Assembly: GCA_003660865.1 (NCBI GenBank)
Contig: QMVA01000039.1
Location: forward strand, 1-9,145
Direction: 5' to 3'
Length of the DNA stretch: 9,145 nucleotides
DNA from: Candidatus Nanohalarchaeota archaeon
GTDB lineage: Archaea > EX4484-52 > B79-G9
The notes under the pieces were generated by a model that saw nothing but the letters and a program-made list of their open reading frames with translations, had not been told where the DNA came from and made no database searches. This document shows, piece after piece, positions 1 through 5,753 of the stretch (its first letter is position 1; each line of letters opens with the position of its first letter). Made by a program: the position numbers and the translations under genes.

Positions 1-48
1 AGATAGAAATAATAAAAACAAGATAAATGAGCAACAAGCAAAGTAGGG

Positions 49-58
49 GTCATATGAC
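49..58. repeat. 10-bp perfect palindrome GTCATATGAC
   Basis: A self-complementary decamer just left of the inverted-repeat cluster. It could be a dimeric protein-binding site or simply chance in AT-rich DNA. Confidence 0.4.
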
Positions 59-84
59 ACTATCGCAGATTTTTAAGGATATGG

Positions 85-284
85 TGAAGACATTTGTCCA
101 AATAGTTATGTCTTCAACTATAAGTTATAGTCAATCCAACAATGATTGACCTTTATGTTGGATTGCCATATCATGGAACTTGCGTTCCAGGCTTTTGAAG
201 AATATCGTCTTCAAAATAGTCAATCGATATCGATTATATGAAATCAATCAGGAATATAATTTGACGATTGACTATAGTGACTAT
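85..284. repeat. Cluster of short inverted repeats, left array
   Basis: Perfect arms seen are: 85-93 with 108-116 (9 bp); 117-131 (near-perfect 15-nt palindrome); 132-141 with 156-165 (10 bp); 174-179 with 184-189; 193-201 with 208-216 (9 bp, 6-nt loop); 222-235 (14-nt palindrome AATCGATATCGATT); 216-226 with 265-275 (11 bp); 233-239 with 254-260; and 274-284. The motif ATAGTCAATC occurs as a direct repeat at 127-136 and 216-225, and its complement occurs at 266-275, so 265-276 can pair with either copy. Not all stems can form together. Function is unknown. Confidence 0.7.
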
Positions 285-317
285 CAATATGATGTCTTTA
301 CAAACTTGTGTAATGTG

Positions 318-677
318 TCAGGAGTAGAATTGTGATTGTTGCAATTGCGCAATGGAGGGTTTTCTTTTCTGGTTTTTTCTTATGAATATTAGTGCGCAGG
401 ATAAGAAATACCACCAGGCAATTGTTAGTATGATTGCGGATTTCATGATGATTGATGGAGTAAGGTCATCAACAAAAATAAGTGGCAGGAATATGAAAAG
501 GTAAAGGCTGTTTACCAGAGAGTAAATTGCGTTAGCTATTGTGTTGCCACCTAACCCAAGAATCTCATCAAGTATGAAACCTGAAAAAAGTATTAAAAGT
601 GCTGTGAATGGAAATAGCAGGGTTATGATTAGCTTTTTTTTGGTTATTTTCAGAAAGGTTGTGATTGAATTTTTCAT
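318..677 (-). CDS. Small membrane protein, three predicted TM segments, unknown function
   Basis: A 119-residue protein that I do not recognise. It has a short basic N-terminus (KITKKK, residues 10-15) followed by hydrophobic segments at about 16-36, 45-69 and 80-100, and ends in a basic, Gln/Ser-rich tail. The positive residues just before the first segment suggest that the N-terminus is cytoplasmic. The frame extends upstream to a TTG at 699-701, but the ATG at 677 is preferred because the element TTTTTAAT on the minus strand (702-709) lies about 28 nt upstream, as expected for a leaderless archaeal message. The next gene on the same strand (727-1245) ends 49 bp upstream, so cotranscription is possible, though this gene appears to have its own promoter. 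A dense inverted-repeat cluster lies downstream. Confidence 0.7.
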   Translation of the reverse strand: MKNSITTFLKITKKKLIITLLFPFTALLILFSGFILDEILGLGGNTIANAIYSLVNSLYLFIFLPLIFVDDLTPSIIMKSAIILTIAWWYFLSCALIFIRKNQKRKPSIAQLQQSQFYS

Positions 678-701
678 TGGATATAATGTATAAACTGACA
701 A

Positions 702-709
702 TTAAAAAG
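702..709 (-). promoter_or_regulatory. TATA-like element for the gene at 318-677
   Basis: CTTTTTAAT on the minus strand is centred about 28 nt before the ATG at 677. The spacing fits leaderless transcription and supports the ATG over the upstream TTG. Confidence 0.45.
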
Positions 710-726
710 TTTGTGGGTGATTCCGT

Positions 727-1245
727 TTAGCTGGCGCCCTCTTTTTCCAGATATTGCCTGATTGCGCTATCCAGCTGCTGCGGCTTCTGAGATCCGATAA
801 GCAACTTCTTTCCATTTGTAAATTCTAATTGCACTCCAAGATTACCGCTTACGTTGAATACTTTGCCTTTTGGACCAAATTTTATGCCCCATCCACCGTA
901 TTCTGTTATGGGCTTGTAGGTGCGTATGTAGTGTTTTGTTTCTTTGTCTATCGGTATTTTTTTGAATTTCAGGTGGATGGGGGAGAAGCGGATGTAGAGG
1001 CCGTTATTGCGCACTTCGGTTGTCAGTTTCAGGTTGTAGAAGAATATGGGGAATAGTATGCCAAACATTATACAGAGTATGAATGTCATGGTATTGGATC
1101 CATTGCTGTTGCCGATAGGGTTGTTAAAAATCAACTCCTGTATTGTGATATACCATACGATGGCTGTTCCGGGGAGGATGAGGAGCCATACCCAAGTTTG
1201 CCGGAATTGCTGGTCTTCATGGAATGTTGCGGCGCTGTCTTTCAT
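727..1245 (-). CDS. Two-TM membrane protein with DUF6141-like C-terminal domain
   Basis: A 172-residue protein. Hydrophobic segments lie at about residues 17-36 and 53-70, followed by a soluble C-terminal domain of about 100 residues. That domain carries a recognisable series: EVRNNGLYIRF (77-87), the YRTY-like HYIRTYKPITEYGGWGIKFG (105-124), NVSGNLGVQLEF (131-142) and KKLLIGSQKPQQL (146-158). From memory this matches the archaeal and bacterial family of unknown function DUF6141, which resembles membrane-anchored PH-like domains. The GGWGI and GNxGVQL motifs are the strongest evidence. The domain is probably cytoplasmic; its ligand is unknown. The ATG at 1245 has no Shine-Dalgarno but has a TATA element about 34 nt upstream. 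The gene is transcribed divergently from the one at 1351. Confidence 0.8.
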   Translation of the reverse strand: MKDSAATFHEDQQFRQTWVWLLILPGTAIVWYITIQELIFNNPIGNSNGSNTMTFILCIMFGILFPIFFYNLKLTTEVRNNGLYIRFSPIHLKFKKIPIDKETKHYIRTYKPITEYGGWGIKFGPKGKVFNVSGNLGVQLEFTNGKKLLIGSQKPQQLDSAIRQYLEKEGAS

Positions 1246-1273
1246 GGTGATGGCCTGTTTTAGTTCTTTTTAA

Positions 1274-1284
1274 TTTTTATATAG
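1274..1284 (-). promoter_or_regulatory. TATA element for the DUF6141-like gene
   Basis: CTATATAAAAA on the minus strand is centred about 34 nt upstream of the ATG at 1245. It is a good archaeal TATA box and predicts a leader of only a few nucleotides. It sits next to the plus-strand element at 1293-1301, making a divergent promoter pair. Confidence 0.6.
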
Positions 1285-1292
1285 TTGCTTTG

Positions 1293-1301
1293 TTATATTT
1301 A
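1293..1301 (+). promoter_or_regulatory. TATA element for the Cys-rich gene at 1351
   Basis: TTATATTTA on the plus strand predicts transcription starting near 1323-1327 and a leader of about 25 nt that includes the GAGGT ribosome-binding motif at 1338-1342. Confidence 0.45.
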
Positions 1302-1337
1302 TCTGTATTGTTGCTGGCACAGAAGCATAAATTATGC

Positions 1338-1342
1338 GAGGT
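1338..1342 (+). promoter_or_regulatory. Shine-Dalgarno GAGGT that decides the start at 1351
   Basis: GAGGT lies 8 nt upstream of the ATG at 1351. The frame is open further upstream to a TTG at 1285, but that lies before the predicted transcription start and lacks a ribosome-binding site. Confidence 0.5.
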
Positions 1343-1350
1343 TGTTATGG

Positions 1351-1845
1351 ATGGAAGAAAGACAGATGGTAAAATTATTTTTGGTAATTGGGATATTTGC
1401 GCTGGTTTTGAATATATATAGTATCTTTGTTATAGACGGGCTCAGCGGGAAAATGTTTACTGATTTTGTTGTGCCGATGTTGTGTATGGAGAAAAATAGT
1501 ACTTATTATCTATCAACGCCTACTGACAGTAAATTCTGTGATAAGATTCTTGATAATAGTATGGATACTGATGAGATGATGAATCTTTGTCAGGATAGTT
1601 ATGCAGGTGATAAAAGTAAGTATGAATCATGCATGCAGATGGTACGTCTTTATGAGAAGCGTGTTGAGGATTGCATGACCTATACTTTCAGTCTTGGGAA
1701 GAATAAGACTATTTCGGTTGCTCCGGCTGAGGTAAAGAAGTGTTGTTCTGTTCTTGTGGATGGTTCAAAGGCCCAGGAGAGTCCGACAGGCTTATTGATG
1801 CAGGAGCTATTTCGAGGTATAGCAAGCCATAAGATAATAGGATGA
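1351..1845 (+). CDS. Membrane-anchored Cys-rich extracytoplasmic protein, unknown function
   Basis: A 164-residue protein that I do not recognise. One N-terminal hydrophobic segment (about residues 8-28) follows a short charged N-terminus, so it is probably an uncleaved signal anchor with the rest outside the cell. The outer part has seven cysteines (45, 63, 80, 94, 108, 131, 132) spaced roughly every 14-18 residues up to 108, with an adjacent Cys-Cys pair near the end. This suggests a small helical, disulfide-bonded domain. Asp, Glu and Lys are frequent. The start is the ATG at 1351, supported by GAGGT 8 nt upstream; an ATG at 1366 is an alternative. Residues 120-164 are encoded in DNA that also encodes the C-terminus of the minus-strand gene ending at 1709. 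Either both tails are real or one gene has read past its former stop. That this reading frame is a gene rests on the signal anchor, promoter and ribosome-binding site. Confidence 0.65.
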   Translation: MEERQMVKLFLVIGIFALVLNIYSIFVIDGLSGKMFTDFVVPMLCMEKNSTYYLSTPTDSKFCDKILDNSMDTDEMMNLCQDSYAGDKSKYESCMQMVRLYEKRVEDCMTYTFSLGKNKTISVAPAEVKKCCSVLVDGSKAQESPTGLLMQELFRGIASHKIIG

Positions 1846-2653
1846 ATGCAGATGGCAAGAGCATCAGTATCATCTCAATTATGGTTGTATATGCACCGAG
1901 GACAAATACCAGTATACCTGCAATCTGACTTGCCATCCAGAAGTAGAGGCTGTTTGCAATTATAAGAAGTATTATAAATATCAATACCTCAAAAAACTTT
2001 CCTTTAAGAAGACTATAGGATTTCCCAATTGCTGAAAGCCCATAGATGTTTTCGATTACGACTATTGGCTCAAGAATGACCTGCATGAGCGTTATGTAGA
2101 TTATAAGCACTATGAACAGGAGTCCAACGATTAATAGTATGAGCGAGTCAACCAGAATCCCTATAATCCCACCAGCAATAGCAAGAACTGCAAATAAAAC
2201 AGCACCAATGACTATTATTCCCAGTATTGCAGATATGGAGAGTGTACTAAGTACTATGTTGGTCCAGAGGACCTTCAGGTATCTTTTTTTTGCGATGGAT
2301 ACTGCTTCGCTTATGAGTATTTTTTTGCGGTAGTATATCTGGTAGGAAAGTGTCGGGTAGACTGCATTGACAAATGAAGAGATGAAGATTGATGTTGATG
2401 CTGCGAATACTACAAGAGCTATAAGATAAATATTTTCCTGCAATAGTTGTACTATGAGTCCAAGACCATCTTTTCTAGCAGCAGATATCAGTTTGTCAAG
2501 AGAGTACTTGTTTATGAAGTCACTTGCCATGAAGCTTAATGCAGTTGATATAACTGCTGCAGGAATCCAGTTGAGGACGAGCGGCAGAAGTATTTTTGGT
2601 TCTGTTTTTATTGCACGGAATGCATTATTGAACAGGTTTTCTATATTTACCAT
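1709..2653 (-). CDS. Polytopic membrane protein, DUF7847/GDPD-membrane-domain-like
   Basis: A 314-residue, very hydrophobic protein with about six membrane segments (roughly 21-44, 74-104, 130-163, 165-195, 221-240 and 244-280). The short amphipathic N-terminus reads NLFNNAFRAIKTEPKILLP. The stretch EPIVVIENIYGLSAIGKSYSLLKG (195-218) resembles the conserved 'P-x-x-x-E-x-x-x-x-x-A-I-x-x-S-x-x-L-x-K-G' loop of archaeal polytopic families related to the glycerophosphodiesterase membrane domain (DUF7847 type). That assignment is from memory and tentative. No catalytic motif is visible, so a structural or transport role is possible. The last 35 residues form a Pro/Gln/Ser-rich, probably disordered tail, and codons from about 269 onward are antisense to the Cys-rich gene. 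The ATG at 2653 has a TATA element about 29 nt upstream, which predicts a leaderless message. Confidence 0.75.
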   Translation of the reverse strand: MVNIENLFNNAFRAIKTEPKILLPLVLNWIPAAVISTALSFMASDFINKYSLDKLISAARKDGLGLIVQLLQENIYLIALVVFAASTSIFISSFVNAVYPTLSYQIYYRKKILISEAVSIAKKRYLKVLWTNIVLSTLSISAILGIIVIGAVLFAVLAIAGGIIGILVDSLILLIVGLLFIVLIIYITLMQVILEPIVVIENIYGLSAIGKSYSLLKGKFFEVLIFIILLIIANSLYFWMASQIAGILVFVLGAYTTIIEMILMLLPSAFILLSYGLLYLEIAPASISLSDSPGPLNHPQEQNNTSLPQPEQPK

Positions 2654-2675
2654 GCATCTATATTAGTGCTTATGT

Positions 2676-2686
2676 CATTAATATAG
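2676..2686 (-). promoter_or_regulatory. TATA element for the gene at 1709-2653
   Basis: CTATATTAATG on the minus strand is centred about 29 nt upstream of the ATG at 2653. It falls in the 40-bp gap after the metallo-hydrolase gene, so the two minus-strand genes are probably transcribed separately. Confidence 0.6.
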
Positions 2687-2693
2687 TTTCAGT

Positions 2694-3320
2694 TCAAGCC
2701 ATTATCCGGACGTCTATTTGCGGGTCTGTAAGCCTTTTGAATTCAACAGGGTCCCCGGGGGTGATGCTTCCGTAGTGCATGGGGATGGCGACTTTTGGCT
2801 TGATGTGGTTTACGAATCCTGATGCTTCTTTTTCGTCCATTGTGTATGTCCCGCCAATCGGTACAAGACAGATGTCTATATCCTTTAATTCTTTCATCTC
2901 ATCTGTGTAGTCTGTGTCGCCTGCGAAGTATATTGTGGTCTGGCCTGTGTCTATTATGAAGCCTACTCCTGCGCCTTTTGGATGGTATGGTTTGTTTATA
3001 TTGTATGCGGGAATTGTTTTGATTGTTAATCCTCTGATGGTTATCTCATCGTTCTGGGTAACTGTCTGTATATCTCCTTTGAGTTTTCTTTTTGCTTCTT
3101 CGCTTGCAATGATCATTGTTGATTCTTTTGTGATTTTTTTGATGTCACCCGGGTCACAGTGGTCGTAGTGGCTGTGTGATATGAGTATAAAGTCTGCCGG
3201 TGGTGAGTTGTCGGGTATCCTGAACGGGTCTGTGTATATTGTTATGTCTGGTGTTTCTATCCTGAATGTGGCGTGCCCTATTAAGGTGAGTTTTGTGTCC
3301 CTGAATCTTAATGAAGCCAT
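2694..3320 (-). CDS. Metallo-beta-lactamase-fold hydrolase, UlaG/UPF0173-like
   Basis: A 208-residue single-domain metallo-hydrolase. The metal-binding series is complete: GHATFRIE near the N-terminus (His16), the core motif HSHYDH (His49, His51, Asp53, His54), YHPKG with His113, AGDTD with Asp135, and PMHYG with His182. Gly-His-Ala/Ser-x-x-x-Ile at the start and the short length are typical of the UlaG-like (L-ascorbate-6-phosphate lactonase) and UPF0173 group rather than true beta-lactamases. Two-metal hydrolysis of a phosphorylated or ester substrate in the cytoplasm is likely; the substrate cannot be told from sequence. An in-frame GTG at 3377 would add 19 residues, but the ATG at 3320 is chosen because a TATA box lies 25 nt upstream and the added residues would precede the predicted transcription start. 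The neighbours give no functional hint. Confidence 0.88.
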   Translation of the reverse strand: MASLRFRDTKLTLIGHATFRIETPDITIYTDPFRIPDNSPPADFILISHSHYDHCDPGDIKKITKESTMIIASEEAKRKLKGDIQTVTQNDEITIRGLTIKTIPAYNINKPYHPKGAGVGFIIDTGQTTIYFAGDTDYTDEMKELKDIDICLVPIGGTYTMDEKEASGFVNHIKPKVAIPMHYGSITPGDPVEFKRLTDPQIDVRIMA

Positions 3321-3340
3321 ATATCTATAGTGGATTTTGA

Positions 3341-3350
3341 TATATTTAAG
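3341..3350 (-). promoter_or_regulatory. TATA element for the metallo-hydrolase gene
   Basis: CTTAAATATA on the minus strand is centred about 25 nt upstream of the ATG at 3320. This fits a leaderless message and argues against the GTG at 3377. Confidence 0.55.
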
Positions 3351-3387
3351 GTTTGTCTTTGCCTGTGTCCGGGCCACTATACCAATG

Positions 3388-3395
3388 TAAATATT
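3388..3395 (+). promoter_or_regulatory. TATA-like element for the gene at 3422
   Basis: TAAATATT on the plus strand is centred about 30 nt upstream of the ATG at 3422. A second candidate, CTAAATATAT at 3407-3416, is too close to 3422 but would suit the internal ATG at 3452. Confidence 0.4.
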
Positions 3396-3421
3396 AATGT
3401 GCGATACTAAATATATTTTTC

Positions 3422-4000
3422 ATGGAATTGGAAAAGTGCAAAGTCTCTAATATGAGTACGCATCTGAAGGTTGTGTTGACGCTTCCGATAGGGATGTTGT
3501 TGTGTTTCATTTTTGGGGGAGGGGTGCTTGTGTTTGCATATCTGCTTATTTGGGTGGATAAAATACCGCTTGGTATTTTTTATACAAAGACAGGAATTGA
3601 TGCGGTATTCTATATTGAGTTTACAACCCTGGCTGCAATTATTGTTGGTTTAAATTATTCTCTTTGGACAGGATTTTTCTTTATGTCATTGGTGCCTCTT
3701 GGGCTTAATAGTATAAGACAGATTATGAAGCCGGCAGATTTTACTGATGTGTCCTTCATATTGCCGACATTCAAGAATTTTCTTGATGGAATTGTTGCGA
3801 TGGTAGCGCATTCTATGGTGGGTTACGGACTTTTTTGGATTATGGTGGTGGTCCAGATAGTGAAGCATCCTTTGTCTGTCTGGTTCGACAGGATTTCAAG
3901 CCCCGAAAGTATTCCACAAGCCAAGCTCTTTTTTCAGACTGTTTTTAATCTCGCGCTTGCAGTATATTTGAAAGAGTGGGCTGTGTTTAATCCTGTTTGA
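3422..4000 (+). CDS. Polytopic integral membrane protein, unknown function
   Basis: A 192-residue protein that I do not recognise. Hydrophobic segments lie at about residues 16-45, 60-78, 80-100, 122-147 and 168-185, giving four to five membrane spans. Between the third and fourth spans is a short loop, IRQIMKPADFTDVSF. Its size and topology resemble small substrate-binding membrane subunits such as ECF S-components, but I see no diagnostic motif and do not claim it. The start could be the ATG at 3422 (matching a TATA-like element 30 nt upstream) or the ATG at 3452, which would remove ten polar residues. The gene converges on the HAD phosphatase gene, with stop codons 3 bp apart, leaving no room for separate terminators. 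Confidence 0.7.
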   Translation: MELEKCKVSNMSTHLKVVLTLPIGMLLCFIFGGGVLVFAYLLIWVDKIPLGIFYTKTGIDAVFYIEFTTLAAIIVGLNYSLWTGFFFMSLVPLGLNSIRQIMKPADFTDVSFILPTFKNFLDGIVAMVAHSMVGYGLFWIMVVVQIVKHPLSVWFDRISSPESIPQAKLFFQTVFNLALAVYLKEWAVFNPV

Positions 4001-4003
4001 TTA

Positions 4004-4786
4004 CTAATAAAATGTGGTTATCTCTTTCAGATCGCGGATTACTGCGCCGGGCTTTTTCATGCTGATTGCATCGTCTGCTGCTTCTTTTGAGGTGTTGCCT
4101 GTGAGTGTGAGAGCGCTTTTGAATCCGCATTTGTTTGCAAAGACTATGTCTTCGTTCAGGTCGTCCCCGATTATGAGGACATCTTCGGGGAAGAGGGTTA
4201 TGTCTTCTGACATTCTTGATTTGAATGCGTCTGAGGGTTTGCCGAGGTGTATCGGCATTTTGCCTGTGAGGGTTTCGACTGCCTTGATTGTGGGTGCTTC
4301 GGCAGGGTATAGTTCTGTGCCTACCCTGAAGTATTTTGAAATTCCAGTGCAGTAGAGTTCTGCGCCTTTGTTGATAAGGTCTGTTGCGTGTTTTAGTTTG
4401 GAGTAATTAAAACTGCGGTCAATACTCAACAGGATATTGTTTGCGTTTTCTGAAACTTTGATGCCTGCTTCAGAGAGGTCTGTGACAAGGCCGTGTTCGC
4501 CGATGGCGTATATTTCAGTTATTCCTTTTTCTTCGAAATATTTTGATGCAACGTATCCTGCAGAAAATATGTGTTCTTTGGTTGTTCTTATGCCCATGCG
4601 TGTGAGTTTTTTTGCAATGTCAGCTCTTGAAAGGATTGTGTTGTTTGTGATAAAATGGACCTCTTTGCCTTTTTTCTGGAGCTTTTGTATGACATAGTCA
4701 GCATGTGGGAGTAAGTCTGTGTGTGTCCAGATTGTGCCGTCAAGGTCGAATATGTAATGTTTGATGTTTTTGAATGGTATTATCAT
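4004..4786 (-). CDS. HAD-superfamily IIA phosphatase, NagD/PGP-like
   Basis: A 260-residue enzyme with all four HAD motifs in order. Motif I is DLDGT with nucleophile Asp14 and acid/base Asp16; motif II is TNN (47-49); motif III is Lys183 in GKPS; motif IV is GDDLNED (207-213), with Asp208 and Asp213 as magnesium ligands. TNN followed by the large insert between motifs II and III (about residues 60-175) marks the C2a-capped NagD subfamily, which includes phosphoglycolate, p-nitrophenyl-phosphate and nucleotide phosphatases. Length is normal for the family. The cap decides the substrate and cannot be read from sequence, so 'phosphoglycolate phosphatase' is only one option. It is cytoplasmic. 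The start ATG is immediately followed by a typical leader to motif I. The gene is divergent from the secreted protein gene at 4929 across a 142-bp region. Confidence 0.9.
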   Translation of the reverse strand: MIIPFKNIKHYIFDLDGTIWTHTDLLPHADYVIQKLQKKGKEVHFITNNTILSRADIAKKLTRMGIRTTKEHIFSAGYVASKYFEEKGITEIYAIGEHGLVTDLSEAGIKVSENANNILLSIDRSFNYSKLKHATDLINKGAELYCTGISKYFRVGTELYPAEAPTIKAVETLTGKMPIHLGKPSDAFKSRMSEDITLFPEDVLIIGDDLNEDIVFANKCGFKSALTLTGNTSKEAADDAISMKKPGAVIRDLKEITTFY

Positions 4787-4820
4787 GGGAATGCGCCACG
4801 TAATATTGAATTACTGCTTC

Positions 4821-4840
4821 TATGTGTGCTTATGTGTGCG
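4821..4840. repeat. Tandem 10-bp direct repeat TATGTGTGC(T/G)
   Basis: TATGTGTGCT and TATGTGTGCG are adjacent, and a degenerate third copy (TATGGTGTGC) lies at 4862-4871. The 10-bp step places the copies on one face of the helix, between the divergent starts at 4786 and 4929, so this is a candidate regulator-binding site. Confidence 0.45.
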
Positions 4841-4897
4841 ATTAATTATTTAAATGTATTTTATGGTGTGCTTAGTGAATTGCGCTCATCCTGTAAA

Positions 4898-4907
4898 CAA
4901 TATAAAC
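4898..4907 (+). promoter_or_regulatory. TATA element for the gene at 4929
   Basis: CAATATAAAC is centred about 26 nt upstream of the ATG at 4929. This fits a leaderless message at that ATG, or a short leader before the ATG at 4941. Confidence 0.5.
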
Positions 4908-4928
4908 AAGGACATGCAATAATTTAGT

Positions 4929-5336
4929 ATGGTAATTGGTATGAAGAAGAATATTCTGCTTTTGTCTATTGCGCTGTCAGTTATCTGTTTTCCCGTGTTG
5001 TCATACTCTGAGAACTGCATGTGGGACCAGAGTTGCGATGATGAGAAATTTAATATTGAATTTTGCGGAAACGGGCACTGTGAACCATTTGAGACGAAAA
5101 GGAGTTGTCTTGAGGATTGCGGCACCATACTTGACATTGTGATTTATAATATCAGGTCAGCTACAGAGGGCGTAGATGGCGGAGGGGGAATATTCGGGCA
5201 AGTGCAGAGGTCAGGTATCCTTTTAATGGTGGTGCTTATTGTACTTTTTATTGCGCTTGCAATTTTTGGTGTTATATTGATTGCGGTTTATAATAAGGTG
5301 GTTGCAAGTATTGAAAAGGAAGTTATTATTGATTGA
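4929..5336 (+). CDS. Secreted/membrane protein with CGNGxCE Cys motif
   Basis: A 135-residue protein with a signal peptide (KK at 6-7, hydrophobic core 9-24, likely cleavage after SYS at 25-27). The outer region of about 65 residues carries six cysteines (30, 36, 46, 51, 60, 64). The segment CGNGHCEPFETKRSCLEDCG (46-65) matches the short 'CGNGxCexxE-x(n)-C-x-x-D-C' motif that recurs, often in many copies, in large surface proteins of uncultivated archaea and some bacteria; here there is a single copy. A Gly-rich linker (82-90) leads to one transmembrane segment (about 96-120) and a short charged tail. The mature form would be a type I membrane protein with three disulfides. No enzymatic motif is visible. 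The ATG at 4929 fits the TATA spacing, but the ATG at 4941 (MKKN) also gives a good signal peptide. The hairpin array begins about 40 bp downstream. Confidence 0.75.
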   Translation: MVIGMKKNILLLSIALSVICFPVLSYSENCMWDQSCDDEKFNIEFCGNGHCEPFETKRSCLEDCGTILDIVIYNIRSATEGVDGGGGIFGQVQRSGILLMVVLIVLFIALAIFGVILIAVYNKVVASIEKEVIID

Positions 5337-5376
5337 GTGTTATAGTTGGCGTCGCTACTAAATAGACAAATTTAAC

Positions 5377-5421
5377 CATACTAAATCACCTACGATTTTA
5401 GCCAAAGGTGATTTATGTATG
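5377..5421. repeat. Hairpin 1: 14 bp with one bulge
   Basis: CATAC (5377-5381) and TAAATCACC (5382-5390) pair with GGTGATTTA (5407-5415) and GTATG (5417-5421). T5416 is bulged and the loop is 16 nt. Confidence 0.8.
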
Positions 5422-5424
5422 CGA

Positions 5425-5450
5425 GGAAAACCATTACTTTATGGTTTTTC
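5425..5450. repeat. Hairpin 2
   Basis: AAAACCAT (5427-5434) pairs with ATGGTTTT (5441-5448), with a G.T and a G-C pair below and a 6-nt loop. Confidence 0.75.
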
Positions 5451-5477
5451 AAAGCAAAAACCAAGAGACGTTAATCT

Positions 5478-5507
5478 ATCCGGGCGAATCTCAAAGATTC
5501 GCTGGAT
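5478..5507. repeat. Hairpin 3
   Basis: GCGAATCT (5484-5491) pairs with AGATTCGC (5495-5502) across a 3-nt CAA loop. After a small internal loop, ATCC (5478-5481) pairs with GGAT (5504-5507). Confidence 0.75.
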
Positions 5508-5531
5508 TTTCGAAATTTTCACAAATTACGA

Positions 5532-5565
5532 ATGACTAAAAATCGAGAGACTCGATTTTTGTCAT
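5532..5565. repeat. Hairpin 4: bulged family, T on 5' arm
   Basis: ATGAC (5532-5536), bulged T5537 and AAAAATCGAG (5538-5547) pair with CTCGATTTTT (5551-5560) and GTCAT (5561-5565). The loop is AGA. Read on the other strand it has the same design as hairpins 5, 9 and 11. Confidence 0.85.
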
Positions 5566-5601
5566 CACAAAAATCCACTATCGAAAGTGGATTTTTAGTG
5601 A
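5565..5601. repeat. Hairpin 5: bulged family, A on 3' arm
   Basis: TCAC (5565-5568) and AAAAATCCACT (5569-5579) pair with AGTGGATTTTT (5586-5596) and GTGA (5598-5601). A5597 is bulged and the loop is 6 nt. T5565 is shared with hairpin 4. Confidence 0.85.
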
Positions 5602-5605
5602 TTTC

Positions 5606-5633
5606 GAAAATTGGAAATTGGGTACCAATTTTC
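5606..5633. repeat. Hairpin 6 with a competing inner hairpin
   Basis: GAAAATTGG (5606-5614) pairs with CCAATTTTC (5625-5633). The same 3' arm can instead pair with AATTGG at 5616-5621, which leaves only GTA in the loop. The two forms are mutually exclusive. Confidence 0.75.
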
Positions 5634-5644
5634 AAAATTTCGCA

Positions 5645-5657
5645 AATCGTTCCGATT
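5645..5657. repeat. Hairpin 7, 5 bp
   Basis: AATCG (5645-5649) pairs with CGATT (5653-5657) across a TTC loop. Confidence 0.55.
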
Positions 5658-5665
5658 ACCTATAT

Positions 5666-5690
5666 CGCTAAAAACGCATGCGTTTTTGCG
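5666..5690. repeat. Hairpin 8: bulged family around an 18-nt palindrome
   Basis: CGC (5666-5668), bulged T5669, the perfect palindrome AAAAACGCATGCGTTTTT (5670-5687) and GCG (5688-5690). It is in the same orientation as hairpin 4. Confidence 0.85.
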
Positions 5691-5720
5691 ACCCTAAAAT
5701 TCACTTGGAATTTTAAGGGT
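5691..5720. repeat. Hairpin 9: bulged family, A on 3' arm
   Basis: ACCCT (5691-5695) and AAAATTC (5696-5702) pair with GAATTTT (5708-5714) and AGGGT (5716-5720). A5715 is bulged and the loop is 5 nt. It directly abuts hairpin 8. Confidence 0.85.
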
Positions 5721-5753
5721 TGCGAAATTAGGAATTGGGTAGCAATTCCGCAA
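5720..5753. repeat. Hairpin 10
   Basis: TTGC (5720-5723) and GGAATTG (5731-5737) pair with CAATTCC (5743-5749) and GCAA (5750-5753). A 7-nt bulge (5724-5730) and a 5-nt loop separate them. Positions 5720-5729 can instead pair with 5636-5645. Confidence 0.75.

Larger units (their letters stand above)
1..317. other. Intergenic region without a convincing gene
   Basis: No supported gene lies here. From base 2 one plus-strand frame stays open only to a TAG at 44-46, giving a Lys/Asn/Gln-rich stretch that could be the tail of a gene off the left edge. On the minus strand an ATG at 51-53 opens a frame to the left edge, but it is too short to judge. The remainder, especially 85-284, is filled with inverted repeats described separately. 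It lies downstream of the minus-strand gene at 318-677, so it could be that gene's 3' untranslated region or a free-standing element. Confidence 0.5.

Noticed and set aside
2..53. Ends of genes crossing the left edge
   Set aside because: A 14-codon plus-strand tail to a TAG at 44-46 and a 17-codon minus-strand start at 53 are both open, but each is too short to support a call.
132..165. Integron attC site
   Set aside because: The arms contain ATCCAAC and GTTGGAT, which fit the RYYYAAC/GTTRRRY core boxes. However, the element is only 34 nt, has no extrahelical bases or inner boxes, and no integrase is present.
3321..3377. N-terminal extension of the metallo-hydrolase from a GTG at 3377
   Set aside because: The TATA box at 3341-3350 lies inside the extension, so the added codons would precede the predicted transcript start, and the family begins near the ATG at 3320.
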